64,000 nucleotides of DNA from Xylogone sp. PMI_703 (Eukaryota; Ascomycota; Leotiomycetes): assembly GCA_021399445.1 (NCBI GenBank), contig JAJTUQ010000001.1, positions 1,240,001-1,304,000 of the forward strand. Direction: 5' to 3'. The position numbers and the translations under genes are program-made. The notes below the pieces were generated by a model. The model saw only the letters and a program-made list of their open reading frames with translations. It made no database searches and was not told the origin of the DNA. Below, one piece after another: positions 35,237-45,693 of the stretch; within the stretch, counting starts at the first letter, position 1, and the number at the start of each line of letters is the position of its first letter.

Positions 35237-37552
35237 ATGCTGTCTAATTCCACCAACAACCTTCAAACTCGACAACGACAACACAGACGACAACAATCGA
35301 CGCCAACGGCATTCGAGGCCGTGAAGGTTCCAATCCTGCCCAACAAAATCCAGAAGCCCGGTGTCCACCGCCGAGGTATGAGTCTGGACCAACGACGACA
35401 AACGACACCACCGCAGGACAACAAGGTAAGTCTTACTAACAAAGGATATCAATCGACACCACAGCATATATTGCGAGAAACGCAGCAGCAAAGACTGGTA
35501 TGCCAGGGCCCCCAGCCAGTATACCCCGACAATGACGAGAATTATCTAAATACGCCTCTCGTCACTCCCCAACGACAATCTTTTGAATCCGGATGCGCAG
35601 GTTTCTACTCGAAGCAGGAACCAATGTCCCCATACTTACATTCCGGAGCATTCAATTTGACAAATGAAATTGACCCCAATAATTTTCTTTCGAACCAGGA
35701 TTTCAACGTATTCGCCCTTGACCCAAGTTTAGCGCTTTACAATTATTTCGAGCCTGGCCTGAACTATGGCAATCACAGTTCCAACTATGGACAACGAACC
35801 GAAGCCCCGGTGAGAAGATTGTCAGGAAAGAGGGTTAGCGGAGGAATTCTTGACCGAGTCACACAATTTGAGAATCTTTCCATGAAAACCACAGGAAGAC
35901 CCCATACACCCCAAGATAGTAACAGTCCAAGTAAGTACTAACGGTCGAAATCCAATGTTGTTAGTGCTAACGATATAGGCTACCTACTCCCAACTCCTGA
36001 ATCTACTCCATGCAATCGAAAACTTCATCAGGCTCAGACTCTAAGAAGGTTTCAGGACGATTATGATACTTCAATGGAAGAGACAATCAAACCCAAGAAC
36101 AATCAGCGAGCAAGAGGCATCTTTGAGGATATGAGAAAACTCGCTGAAGAATCCCAGTCATCTTCTATTTCTGCGCCAAGCACCTTTGATATGGCCCCAA
36201 CACCAACATCAACTTTCTTAGATATGTCCAGCATGAATATGGAATTCTTAAAGACTGAACCAAGCCAAGAAAGCTCACAATACTCTCCAATATCCACAGA
36301 ACGTGCCTCAACCATGTCATACCCCTCCTCCCCAGAGATGTCCGCTCAGTCAATATTTGGACAAGTCCCGTTCGAAAAACTCGAGATGGAGGCAGATGGA
36401 ATCCCTAACTATGCATCCTCCTCTTTCACTGATGATGAGACGGCAAAATCTCCAAGAAAACGAGCAACTCATGGCCGATCGGAATCAGTATCCAGCATTC
36501 CAGGAGAAATCATTACGGAAACCGGCATTACCCTCGACGATATTGCCAGCTTTATCTCAGGTCCAGATCCAGCAGATAACAAATGGATATGCTTATACCC
36601 TGAATGCAACAAACGCTTTGGACGCAAAGAGAACATCAAATCCCACGTGCAGACCCATCTTGGGGATAGGCAATTTCAGTGCATATATTGCAAAAAGTGT
36701 TTTGTCCGTCAACATGATCTCAAACGGCACGCGAAGATCCACAGCGGAGTGAAGCCATATCCATGCCGATGCGGAAACAGTTTTGCAAGACACGATGCTT
36801 TGACGCGCCATAGGCAACGCGGCATGTGCATTGGCGCATTTGAGGGTGTCGTCAAAAAGGTTGTCAAGCGTGGCCGACCCAAGAAGCACCGACCAGATGA
36901 TGAGGAGCGTCTCAACAAATCGGCGAAACAACGTATCAAGAACAAAGCAATGTCTTCGGGGTCTTCAACTTCAAGTGGTTCAGAGAGCTCTGCTAGCCAT
37001 TCGCCCCGAGACGATCATGGTATCCTCGACGAGAAGCCGTTCGAAGGCTACGGATATAGCCAGGCCACTTCATCCCTAGAGACCAGTAGCTCTCACTGCT
37101 CTTCAACACAGTCTTCAACACCGGTTGATTGCATTTCGCCGCAAGATGTCCAAACTGCGCATTCTCCCTCTACTTTCAGCACTCATTCAGTATACTCTCA
37201 GCACCCAGGCTCAGTGATCGATAATTTGCCGTCGCACCCCACATCGCCAGCCAAGAGCGTTTATAGCCAATATCACTCGCCTCCCGAACTCTGCGAATCA
37301 TCCTCATCTCCAGCAGCGAGTGCAACTTTCTATGACCTCGAAGAAAATATTAATCACGGACTGGATCTAACCAGCATTATGGCTGACCAGAACGACGACT
37401 TATTCCTTGATGCATTTGCTGCGAGTAATGAAATGACACAATTAGAGAGAGATCCCAGTCTCTTACTGGGAAAGCTTGAGGATGGATTCGATGCAATGGG
37501 AGCTGATGAAATGTTCCGCAACGATGCAGACATGTTCTTTGGCAGTCCTTAA
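35237..37552 (+). CDS. C2H2 zinc-finger transcription factor, Swi5/Ace2 family
   Basis: Exons 35237..35930 and 35979..37552 give 755 aa. Three C2H2 fingers lie at about 434-515: 'CLYPECNKRFGRKENIKSH', 'CIYCKKCFVRQHDLKRHAKIH' and 'CRCGNSFARHDALTRH'. A basic stretch (KKVVKRGRPKKHRP) follows, a plausible NLS. The N-terminal motif 'GVHRRGMSLDQRRQTTPPQ' and 'LNTPLVTPQRQSFES' are seen in mould Swi5/Ace2 homologues. Several S/T-P sites around the fingers and in the long Ser-rich C-terminal half fit control by cyclin-dependent kinase, as known for yeast Swi5 and Ace2. In moulds the family influences cell separation, conidiation and wall enzymes, and the role here is inferred. A strong cryptic intron (35426..35464) lies within exon 1. 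Confidence 0.88.
35426..35464 (+). other. Cryptic 39-nt intron-like segment inside the Swi5-like coding exon
   Basis: It begins with a perfect GTAAGT donor, has a TACTAAC branch-site consensus eight bases further on, and ends in CACAG. It is 39 nt, a multiple of three, so removal would delete 13 residues without changing frame. It is shorter than most fungal introns, so I keep it as coding. Confidence 0.35.
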
Positions 37553-39269
37553 ATTCTGGCATCGCACCCAGCGCAGATTTACTAATTAACCCATGAGGAT
37601 TTTTCCTAAGAAAAGTTGGGCGATTTAACATGACATACTTGCATTTTCCTTTGGGTTCATTGTACGATATGGGTAAATTTTCGGAACGGGCGGCATTAAT
37701 GACTGAACAAGATAGGGATTGGTTGGGATATGTTGGGATGTTTCTATTCACGTGTGTCTGATTTACGAGCTTACTTTCCTATGTTGTCACTTTAACGGAT
37801 TTACTGCAAGCTTTAATGCTTGAGGAGGCGATGTTATGATTTGATATGAATTAAGGATGAGACTGTGTCAAACGTTTGGGTAGATATACGAGGTATATAA
37901 TGATCTTGGAAATGGATAGGACTGTCATTACTTCTACACGGTCGTTATTTGCAGTCATGACATTAGCGAGATCCCATATTCTTGTAAGGCCGTATTTGAT
38001 TTTCCCGCTCAAGGGCAAAGATCGAGGCGGAGGCTTTGATTCTCCATGCTCTACAGTACAGAAATTTATTCCCGGCTAACGCATATGATGAGATAGATGG
38101 AGACCTTGTGTGGAGATTCCCGTCTCCATCAATTTCCACATTCTTATTTTTTTTAAATCTACGACTTGTTATACTGTGACTACTCTTCAAGCCCTATAAA
38201 AAATACTTCATGCGTTCATTGGCTTTGTCACCATAGCCGTGACGACTCCATAGCAGCCGTCGCGATATCTGCAACTGAGGAAATCTGATAAAGATGATTC
38301 GAATTTGCGGCTGAGTTCGGCCTTCTTTATATTTACCTCTGACAATCCAGTTGGCCAGGCAACGAGGCTGTCTTTAAGGCTGAAAGTTGGTTTTGATCCG
38401 CTCTTGAACCCCGCAATGGGCCAATGCGGCAACATGATGTCATTATAGCGTAGGAGAACTTACAGTACAAGTAATCGCAGATAACAGCGCAAAACACTGC
38501 TGTAATTAAGTAAACACATGTATGGGGCTCAGTACAAGCCACATTTCCACGCATCTAACTCAATCGTTGCCTGAGGAGATTACGGTATTCCCGTGACTCA
38601 CGATAGACTACTGCGGCTTAAACGTGGCGGGTGAGGCGTTTGGTACAGCCCCGCTTCTCCGCTGTGCATGTAATTACGGTAATATGTGACTCTGATATTG
38701 AACAGATTCACAGATTCACAGCAGCGTGCATTGGTGCTCCTTTGCAAAATGTAAGAAAACTGTGACGGGATGATAATGATTAGCTGTTCAAAACACCTCC
38801 AGGCAGATACATTTTGCCACCTTTGCCTGTTATGACTTTGTGACTCAGGGGAGTTTCAACTCTTGGCTGTAGGCTACCTATCGGGAGGATTCCTGCTGCT
38901 GCGGCGAACACGCCATGCAACTCTGGTGATTCTTCTTCATCTCTTTGTCCTCTTGTTCCCATAGAATAACACATCTTTTCTCTCATTATTTATATTCTGA
39001 AACGGCAGTCAACCCGCGTTCTTGGCCTTGGTAAAAGCATTCCCATTACTATTGCTTCGATCTGGTCAACTTCCACGTAAGGATTTTCGGGCTCTTAGGC
39101 AACCCCATTCTGCTTGTTCTACTTAAAGAAGCGAGGAATCTCGAAAATAACTACTTCATCAGAAATCACTTCACCTTTGAAAGATAACTGCAGGTTGAAG
39201 ACTGCAGCATAATCACTTTACACTACATAATCAACCTAATATTGATAATTTGCCCATCGTGCCGCCACG
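37553..39269. other. Intergenic region between Swi5-like and VIT-VWA genes
   Basis: About 1.7 kb. Part of it (37891..38065) resembles a segment at 42669..42855 on the other side of the VIT-VWA gene. The rest shows no gene or RNA. Confidence 0.45.
37891..38065 (+). repeat. Diverged direct repeat, copy 1
   Basis: The left end GGTATATAATGATCTT and the following 45 bases align with 42668..42720. A second matching block (GAGGCGGAGGCTTT...TCTCCATGCTCTAC) aligns with 42817..42847. The middle is diverged with indels. I cannot assign it to a known transposon. Confidence 0.55.
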
Positions 39270-42191
39270 ATGAATTATCGTCCACTATGCGGCTGCTTCT
39301 ACGTGCCGCCTGATTTATCTCCATCAGCCTTCGATACTCCAGTATCCAGAAGGCGCTATCTTCCCCTCGTTGAAAGTGAAGTCCACAGCACAGTTCTCTC
39401 GATAACTTCCAAAACAACGTTACGGCAAAAATTCACAAATCCCTCTGCCACTCAAACAATCAAGGAATGTTATTACCTCTTTCCTCTGTTCGATGGTGTT
39501 AGCGTTGTCGACTTCACATGCCAGATAGACTCCAAGGTACTTCATGGGGTCGTCAAGGAGAAAGAAGAAGCCAAGCGTACTTTCGACCAAGCAGTAGCCA
39601 GTGGCAAAACAGCCGGTTACTTGGAGCAGACCAATGAAGCTGGCGATGTCTTCAAGACAAAGTTAGGAAACATCCCTCCAGGCAAGACGATCGATGTTCA
39701 GATAACTTATATTGGCGAGTTAAAACACCATGATACAGATAGCATCAGGTTTACAATCCCAACAAACATCGCCCCCCGCTATGGATCCGGTCCAAGTGAT
39801 CCTCTTAGCTACAACAAGCTTCCTGCACACGGAACTGACGGCATGAAAATCACCGTTGACATCAATTTGCCGGATGGTTCAGCCATCAAGAGCATCCAGT
39901 CACCTTCACACCCAATTGGGGTATCCATAGGGACCTTGCATGCTCAGAGTGACAGTGAACCCAAGTTGAGTCAAGGTTCTGCAACCTTGTCACAAGGAGG
40001 CACAGTTCTGGAGAAAGATTTCGTTTTGATAGTCGAATCCAAGAATCCCGGGACACCCAAGGCTCTACTGGAGACTCATGATACTATCCCGAATCAACGA
40101 GCCCTGATGCTCACTCTGGTTCCTAAATTCTCTCTGCCTCAATCTAAGCCGGAAATCGTCTTCGTTGCAGATCGAAGTGGAAGTATGCAGCAGAATATGA
40201 AAATGTTAAAATCTGCTATGCAGGTTTTCCTGAAATCATTGCCTACCGGTATCATGTTTAATATATGCTCTTTCGGATCCCAGCATTCACTTCTTTGGCC
40301 AAAGAGTATGCCATATAACAGAGAGAATCTCAGCAAAGCTTTAGAACACGTCAGCACTTTTGAAGCAAATATGGGTGGTACTGAAACTTATCGCGCTGTT
40401 CAAGCCACAATTAAAAGCCGGCAAAAGCATATACCACTGGAGCTCATTCTGCTGACTGACGGTGACATCTGGCAGCAAGAACCGCTGTTCAACTATGTCA
40501 ACGAACAAGTAAAGCGAAGTGATGGGAACATCCGTGTTTTCCCACTTGGAATTGGGTCAGGTGTCTCAAGCTCCCTAATTGAAGGTCTGGCAAGAGCTGG
40601 AAATGGTTTCGCTCAGAGTGTCCAGGACGGCGAGAGATTGGACAAGTCAGTTGTTCGTATGGTCAAGGGAGCTTTATCTCCCCACATCACAAATTACACG
40701 ATAGAAGTGAAATATAAGAAAAGGAATGAAGACGAAGATGATGATTTCGAGATGATTGATAAGGTTGCTGATGGCATGGAGGTTTTGCTCACTGATGAGA
40801 AGGAAGAATCCTCTGTTGCGGCGAGCGAACACCAGGAAACGTCAACTGAGAAGAAGACAATTTCGTTATTTGATCCAACCGTGGATGCAGAAAACGACCC
40901 GATCAAAAACAATAAGGATGAACCTCTCCCAACGGTGCCTGCTCCCAAGCTTCTGCAGGCTCCACATAAGATTCCTAGCCTCTTTCCATTTTCGCGGACT
41001 GTGGTATACCTGCTCATGTCACCGGAAACATCTACAGAGGAGCCAGCCTCGGTCATATTGCGTGCCACATCTGCTCATGGGCCTCTAGAGCTAGAGATTC
41101 CGGTCGAAGTCCTTCCAACGCCAGGAAAAACAATTCATCAACTTGCTGCCAAGAAGGCCGTACAAGATCTAGAAGAGGGACGCGGATGGATCTTTGACGC
41201 GAAAGACCAAACTGGTGTGCTTATCAAGGATAAGTATTCATACCGCTTTGACGATCTTGTTCGAAATGAGGCTGTCCGGTTAGGTGTTCGGTTTCAGATT
41301 GCTGGGAAATGGACTTCATTCGTTGCTGTTGCTGAAAACCCGGATAAAGTCACGCCTTCATCTGATGAAAACGACGACAACGACGAGATTTATGTTGGCG
41401 ACAGTACAGAACTCGATGAATTGGTGGCGAGAGAGGCTGGAACTCTACGTATGGAGAGAAACAGAGGCGCGCCGCCGAGGGCGAGAAGGGCGAGATTCGG
41501 TCCTACGGCCTTCGTGAACCAGTCCTCATCTTCAGCACCGCCGGCTGGGTCTGCTACTCTCAACTTAATTCCTACCGCAGGTGCATTCGGAAATGCTGCT
41601 CCGCCACCACCTTCTTCAGGTACAATGTTTGCTTCATTCGCTTCAGCCACTACAGCAGCTGCTCCGAGACAGATGATGATGCAGGCTCAAGCAATGCCGC
41701 TTCCATCTTCACCTCCTTCTTCTCCTGGGTATGGGGCGCCGCAAGATGCAGCTCAAAACACATTCAGCCTCCTGTCCAAGAAGAAGAAGAAAATTGCACG
41801 AACAGGATCTGCTAACTTTGGGGCGGGCGCTGAGGAAGAGGAAGCCCCTGGTCCCAAGACCAACGCGGACAAGGTACATGAGTTGATATCCCTACAAGAC
41901 TTTGAGGGGTATTGGGATGTCAAGCAAGAAGCAAATCTTTCCTCCATAATGGATATCGGAGTAAATAATTCTCTTCCTGCATCTCCTTCTGATATTTCCG
42001 AAGACAAGAAGAACATTTGGGTTACTCTACTTGTTATCTCCTTTCTAAAGGAAAAGATGGTTGACGAGATAGATACCTGGGAATTGGTTGTTGAAAAGGG
42101 AATAGACTGGGTGAAGAGTGAACTCGGAAACGAAGATGCATTTGAACGGCTGGAGAAGGAGGCTATAGCTGTGGTGAATAGTAAACAGTGA
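39270..42191 (+). CDS. VIT and von Willebrand factor A domain protein
   Basis: An intronless gene of 973 aa. The VIT domain is at about 20-150 ('VDFTCQIDSKVLHGVVKEKEEAKRTFDQAV', 'GNIPPGKTIDVQITYIGEL'). The VWA domain is at about 295-470 with the metal-site motif DRSGS, 'GGTETYRAV' and 'LILLTDGDIW'. A mixed-charge region then a long Pro/Ala/Ser-rich segment (about 740-870) follow. The C-terminal 90 residues ('ELISLQDFEGYWDV', then 'WVTLLVISFLKEK' and a helical end) resemble the C-terminal region shared with PARP4 and VWA5A proteins. VIT-VWA proteins of moulds are cytosolic and of unknown function, probably scaffolds binding partners through the MIDAS site. The gene is bracketed by diverged direct repeats. 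Confidence 0.9.
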   Translation: MNYRPLCGCFYVPPDLSPSAFDTPVSRRRYLPLVESEVHSTVLSITSKTTLRQKFTNPSATQTIKECYYLFPLFDGVSVVDFTCQIDSKVLHGVVKEKEEAKRTFDQAVASGKTAGYLEQTNEAGDVFKTKLGNIPPGKTIDVQITYIGELKHHDTDSIRFTIPTNIAPRYGSGPSDPLSYNKLPAHGTDGMKITVDINLPDGSAIKSIQSPSHPIGVSIGTLHAQSDSEPKLSQGSATLSQGGTVLEKDFVLIVESKNPGTPKALLETHDTIPNQRALMLTLVPKFSLPQSKPEIVFVADRSGSMQQNMKMLKSAMQVFLKSLPTGIMFNICSFGSQHSLLWPKSMPYNRENLSKALEHVSTFEANMGGTETYRAVQATIKSRQKHIPLELILLTDGDIWQQEPLFNYVNEQVKRSDGNIRVFPLGIGSGVSSSLIEGLARAGNGFAQSVQDGERLDKSVVRMVKGALSPHITNYTIEVKYKKRNEDEDDDFEMIDKVADGMEVLLTDEKEESSVAASEHQETSTEKKTISLFDPTVDAENDPIKNNKDEPLPTVPAPKLLQAPHKIPSLFPFSRTVVYLLMSPETSTEEPASVILRATSAHGPLELEIPVEVLPTPGKTIHQLAAKKAVQDLEEGRGWIFDAKDQTGVLIKDKYSYRFDDLVRNEAVRLGVRFQIAGKWTSFVAVAENPDKVTPSSDENDDNDEIYVGDSTELDELVAREAGTLRMERNRGAPPRARRARFGPTAFVNQSSSSAPPAGSATLNLIPTAGAFGNAAPPPPSSGTMFASFASATTAAAPRQMMMQAQAMPLPSSPPSSPGYGAPQDAAQNTFSLLSKKKKKIARTGSANFGAGAEEEEAPGPKTNADKVHELISLQDFEGYWDVKQEANLSSIMDIGVNNSLPASPSDISEDKKNIWVTLLVISFLKEKMVDEIDTWELVVEKGIDWVKSELGNEDAFERLEKEAIAVVNSKQ

Positions 42192-42444
42192 ATGAGTTTT
42201 TAATATCCATTTCGGTGACAACATGTCTAGTGGGAAAATTGCTTCTTGGGGTATATCATAGTTTGCTTTAGCTGGAATTAATGTGTAAAATGGATGGTAT
42301 GTTGATATAATCAACCGCAGTTAATCAAAAGTCATATTAAGATTATGGTTGTGATGTATCTCTACTGCCTACGTAGCCAGATTAATCTATTAAATTCTGA
42401 CCAAATTTAAGGAGTGAAAACAAATTCGACAGCTTATCATAAAA

Positions 42445-42650
42445 TAACATATTATAATCATACTGTAAGGCTCTATCCATTATTCTTCTCGGTTCCCCTT
42501 ATTATTCTTTCCCCTTTTCTTTTCCCCTTTCCACATCTCAATCTTTCAAACCAGCCTCCATCGTATCCGTTAATTTCGTATTACTCCTAATCTCCCTAAA
42601 ACTTATCCTTCCACTTTATCTCACACCTCTTTCACTTCAAAGACCCAAAT
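42445..42650 (-). pseudogene. Decayed partial copy of the tandem-GFA gene 3' end
   Basis: It aligns in the same orientation with 44407..44610, the 3' flank and last codons of the GFA/CENP-V gene. Twenty bases (42541..42560) are identical, as is CTCCCTAAAACT further on. In the best-aligned 79 bases I count 18 substitutions, of which 14 are C-to-T on the plus strand, many at CpA. About 16 bases are deleted near 42619. No open frame remains. The bias is what repeat-induced point mutation leaves. The counts come from a manual alignment. Confidence 0.75.
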
Positions 42651-42667
42651 ATTTGGCAAAAGCACCT

Positions 42668-42855
42668 GGTATATAATGATCTTAGAAGTGAATGAGACTA
42701 TTATTACTTTCCACACGAGTTATTTATGTTTCTGTAAAATTGGTGAGACTTCAGGCCTTTGTAGCTCATCCTGTACACCCCTATTCGGTTTTTTTTTCTG
42801 GCCAAGACAGTGACTTTGAGGTTGAGGCTTTATTATCTCCATACTACGAGGTGGT
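42668..42855 (+). repeat. Diverged direct repeat, copy 2
   Basis: The partner of 37891..38065, in the same orientation and starting with the same GGTATATAATGATCTT. Differences are mostly transitions plus indels. It abuts the GFA relic, so the junction near 42660 joins two foreign-looking pieces. Confidence 0.55.
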
Positions 42856-42928
42856 CTATTCTTTATTCACTTATGTAATGACATAGATCGGGATCAAGTG
42901 AATAATCTCGTACCATAAGAAATGCTAA

Positions 42929-42962
42929 ATGAAGTGAATGGTAGCGTACTCATTCACTTCAT
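42929..42962. repeat. Perfect 12-bp inverted repeat with 10-nt loop
   Basis: ATGAAGTGAATG and its exact reverse complement CATTCACTTCAT are separated by GTAGCGTACT. It lies in non-coding DNA and could form a hairpin, or be a small foldback remnant. Confidence 0.6.
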
Positions 42963-44463
42963 CGTAACTCGCACTTTTCTTTCCCCTTTTTACACCTGAC
43001 TTTCTAATAATTCTATAATCACAAATTCATCGGCAAGGATGGCAAGGGATGAGAACGAGAAAACCACCTTATCAGGAGATTTTGACCTTCAGTCTCCATT
43101 GATAACACAAAGAAAGTCATAAGGATCCAGTTATTCTGGCGGAAAAGGAAAACACCAGGGGGGATTTTGAGCATACTCGCTATTCCGTCCTCTACCCGCG
43201 ATCTGACACGAATACCACTACAACAAGGGGTATAGACACATATAGCCACCTTTTTGTTACACAATAAGAATTCAATACGTTCTGCAATACGCTCGTGCAA
43301 CATTCAAGGGGACACGGCTATCTGGACTACAGCGACATTTGCACTCGGCACTGCAATAATCCACTCTGAGTCTAGTTTTGGACTAGTATTATGATCTCTA
43401 TTCGGAGTGTGATATGAAGGAAGCTCTACCACAGCCGGCCATGTCTCAAAACGAAAACCGGAGCAATTACTCAAATGCCCCAAGAGAGTAAAGCTGGATA
43501 GTTATCTTTCAGAGGAACCAGGTATGCAGGGTGTTATATATATAGAAACAGCAATGCGTCTTTCGAAACGACGACTTTACCAGAAAAAGAGATGATGTTG
43601 TAGCGAACTGGAATATTCATCAGCGGGAAGCCCAGTAAGAAGCTGGAAGAGGTATATGATATCTCAAGCCTCTAAGGCTCGCTTTGAAAAACACGAGAGT
43701 CAGCGACTGGAACTTCATTGAAGTCATAGCAGCAGAGATTGTCGAGCACCAGAGCAGAAATTTGCTAAACTCCAAGCCTAAATTGGGCAAATAGCATAGC
43801 AGAAGCATATTCCCCAGACAAAGGTAACCTCTACAAAAAAATCAACTCATAGTAATTGATTATATGTTAGTCTTAATGATCTTTTATGTAGCTTGATGAT
43901 CACAATGAGGAATCTACGATGAAAATCTGGAAAGAAGCCCAACCACAACCGCTTGCCGAAAACAGACAGATTACATGGTCAGCTGGAGATGTGCAACCTT
44001 ATTATGACCAAACAATTACCATTACTAGAGCTACTGGAATAACCAAAACCAACCAGCATGACTCATTATAAAAATGTCCTACTCTTCGCGAAGTTCCACA
44101 CTGACGAAGGGATACAGGAATTGCATAAAGTTTAGTGTGGCTTCCCATAACGCTATTGGAGGACCAGTGCAATTACCGTTTGCGGAACTTTTCCTGAGAC
44201 CACCACTCGCCCGCAAGCAGATATCATCATCACTAACCAGGAGCTGATCAGCTATGTAATTAGCTTTTGGGAAACGATCACTAATTAACTGCTACATGAT
44301 ACTCTCAGGGCTAAGTCAACGGATAATACACATTCAAATTAGCTCTGGCTTTCTGAGTTAAAACTAAGTGTATTATATTTCAGTAGTATGTCTTCCGCTT
44401 GTGGGAATAACGTTCATAATCATACCGTATAATTCTATCTATTATCTTCCTCGGTTCAGCTCA

Positions 44464-45693
44464 CTATTTCTTCCCCCTTTCCGCTTCCCAATCTTTCAAA
44501 CCAGCCTCCAACGCATCCGCCAACCTTCCATCATTCCCAATCTCCCTAAAACTCACCCTCCCACTCCACCACTCCAACCAGCTCTCACACCTCGCCCCCT
44601 TCGAAGGATCCAAAAGCCCCGTGCTCACGTCAATAATACCCGGTCGCCATCCACAGTGCCAAAATACTGTCGCGCCACACTTTCCACAAAATTCGCGGTA
44701 CGTATCCTCCGTGCTGGAAAACCGCGTTAGTCCATCGGGCCGCATCTTCTCAAAATCTAGGGCACTGCCGTCGGAGAGGAGGATGTTGCACCGTGGGACG
44801 AATGCCCAAGATTGGATTGGCATGCCGAGGGCTAGACGGCAGGTTGGACATGTGCAGAGGCCAGCGAGGTACTTTGTCTTATTGGCGCGTAGGAACCATG
44901 TCTCTTTGGATGGATTCTTGGTAGGGCCAGAGAGGTGATATGGGATCATCAGGTCCGGATAGGGGGAGAAAACTTCAGAAGAGACATCGTTTGGCCGTGT
45001 GATGGTGAATTGGATAGATTTGCAGAGACAGGACGCGCTGAGTGTGTCAGATCTATTTCCAGTCCCTGGTTCTGAATCTGGCTCCAAGAGGCTAGTCTGG
45101 TGCTCCCATGGAGGGCTTGCGTCTTTATCAGCGCTCTGTCTCTCTAGGTTTTTCCATTTCACTTCTGCATCCCCGCTTGAGGTCGGCATTCGAGATAACC
45201 ATGGTGCAATGCCGCCATCTAGGGTATCACCAACCCAGTATGTACCCTTCCAATCCACTACGTCCTCAAGGCGATCTACTATACCGGTAGCGACCACCCA
45301 TTCTACAGGCTGGCCCTCCGAAATAGCTGGTTCTGCAACACGACACAACACGTGGGAACCGCATGTCGTGCAAAAATAGCGAGTTACGCCTGGTGATGTA
45401 TCATAAGGTTTCAATTCCTCAAATCGTACTGCCGTATCAGCATCACTTTGGCTAGAATCAGGCTTGGAGTTTGAGATATGTTGGGAATAGAATCCGTCGA
45501 GTGTCTTCGCCGTCGAGGGCGGAACATCGATGTAAGCTACGGCCGGGCCCCCTGTAATCAAGCGACAGGTGGTACAAAGACAGAGTAGCTGCGGCATGGG
45601 TAGAGTCTCATTCTGATATGTGAGTTTCAAAGAGTGGGTTCTACATGAGCAATATGCCATGCGTGTCGTCGTTCCAGGCTCACCGGGCGCCAT
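44464..45693 (-). CDS. Protein with two GFA/CENP-V (Mss4-like) zinc-binding domains
   Basis: A single exon of 409 aa. The frame continues seven codons upstream from a TTG, so the ATG at 45693 is used (context AAAAATGGCG). Domain 1 (about 5-150) has CSC, CLCTTC and CTTCG motifs. Domain 2 (about 220-380) has CLC, CTCPTC and CGKCG motifs, the spacing of the GFA (glutathione-dependent formaldehyde-activating-like) fold, which binds zinc through these cysteines. Substrates of fungal members are not known, and activity on S-hydroxymethyl-glutathione should not be assumed. The last codons (GLKDWEAERGKK) and the 3' flank are duplicated as a decayed relic 2 kb downstream. Confidence 0.88.
   Translation of the reverse strand: MAPGEPGTTTRMAYCSCRTHSLKLTYQNETLPMPQLLCLCTTCRLITGGPAVAYIDVPPSTAKTLDGFYSQHISNSKPDSSQSDADTAVRFEELKPYDTSPGVTRYFCTTCGSHVLCRVAEPAISEGQPVEWVVATGIVDRLEDVVDWKGTYWVGDTLDGGIAPWLSRMPTSSGDAEVKWKNLERQSADKDASPPWEHQTSLLEPDSEPGTGNRSDTLSASCLCKSIQFTITRPNDVSSEVFSPYPDLMIPYHLSGPTKNPSKETWFLRANKTKYLAGLCTCPTCRLALGMPIQSWAFVPRCNILLSDGSALDFEKMRPDGLTRFSSTEDTYREFCGKCGATVFWHCGWRPGIIDVSTGLLDPSKGARCESWLEWWSGRVSFREIGNDGRLADALEAGLKDWEAERGKK

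Larger units (their letters stand above)
42192..44463. other. Intergenic region with decayed duplicate sequences
   Basis: About 2.3 kb. It contains a relic of the neighbouring GFA gene (42445..42650), the second copy of a diverged repeat (42668..42855) and an inverted repeat (42929..42962). From about 43000 to 44400 I see only short frames without recognisable content. Confidence 0.55.

Noticed and set aside
43019..43808. Short minus-strand frames in the region between VIT-VWA and GFA genes
   Set aside because: Under 95 codons, no recognisable content, in a region of decayed sequence.
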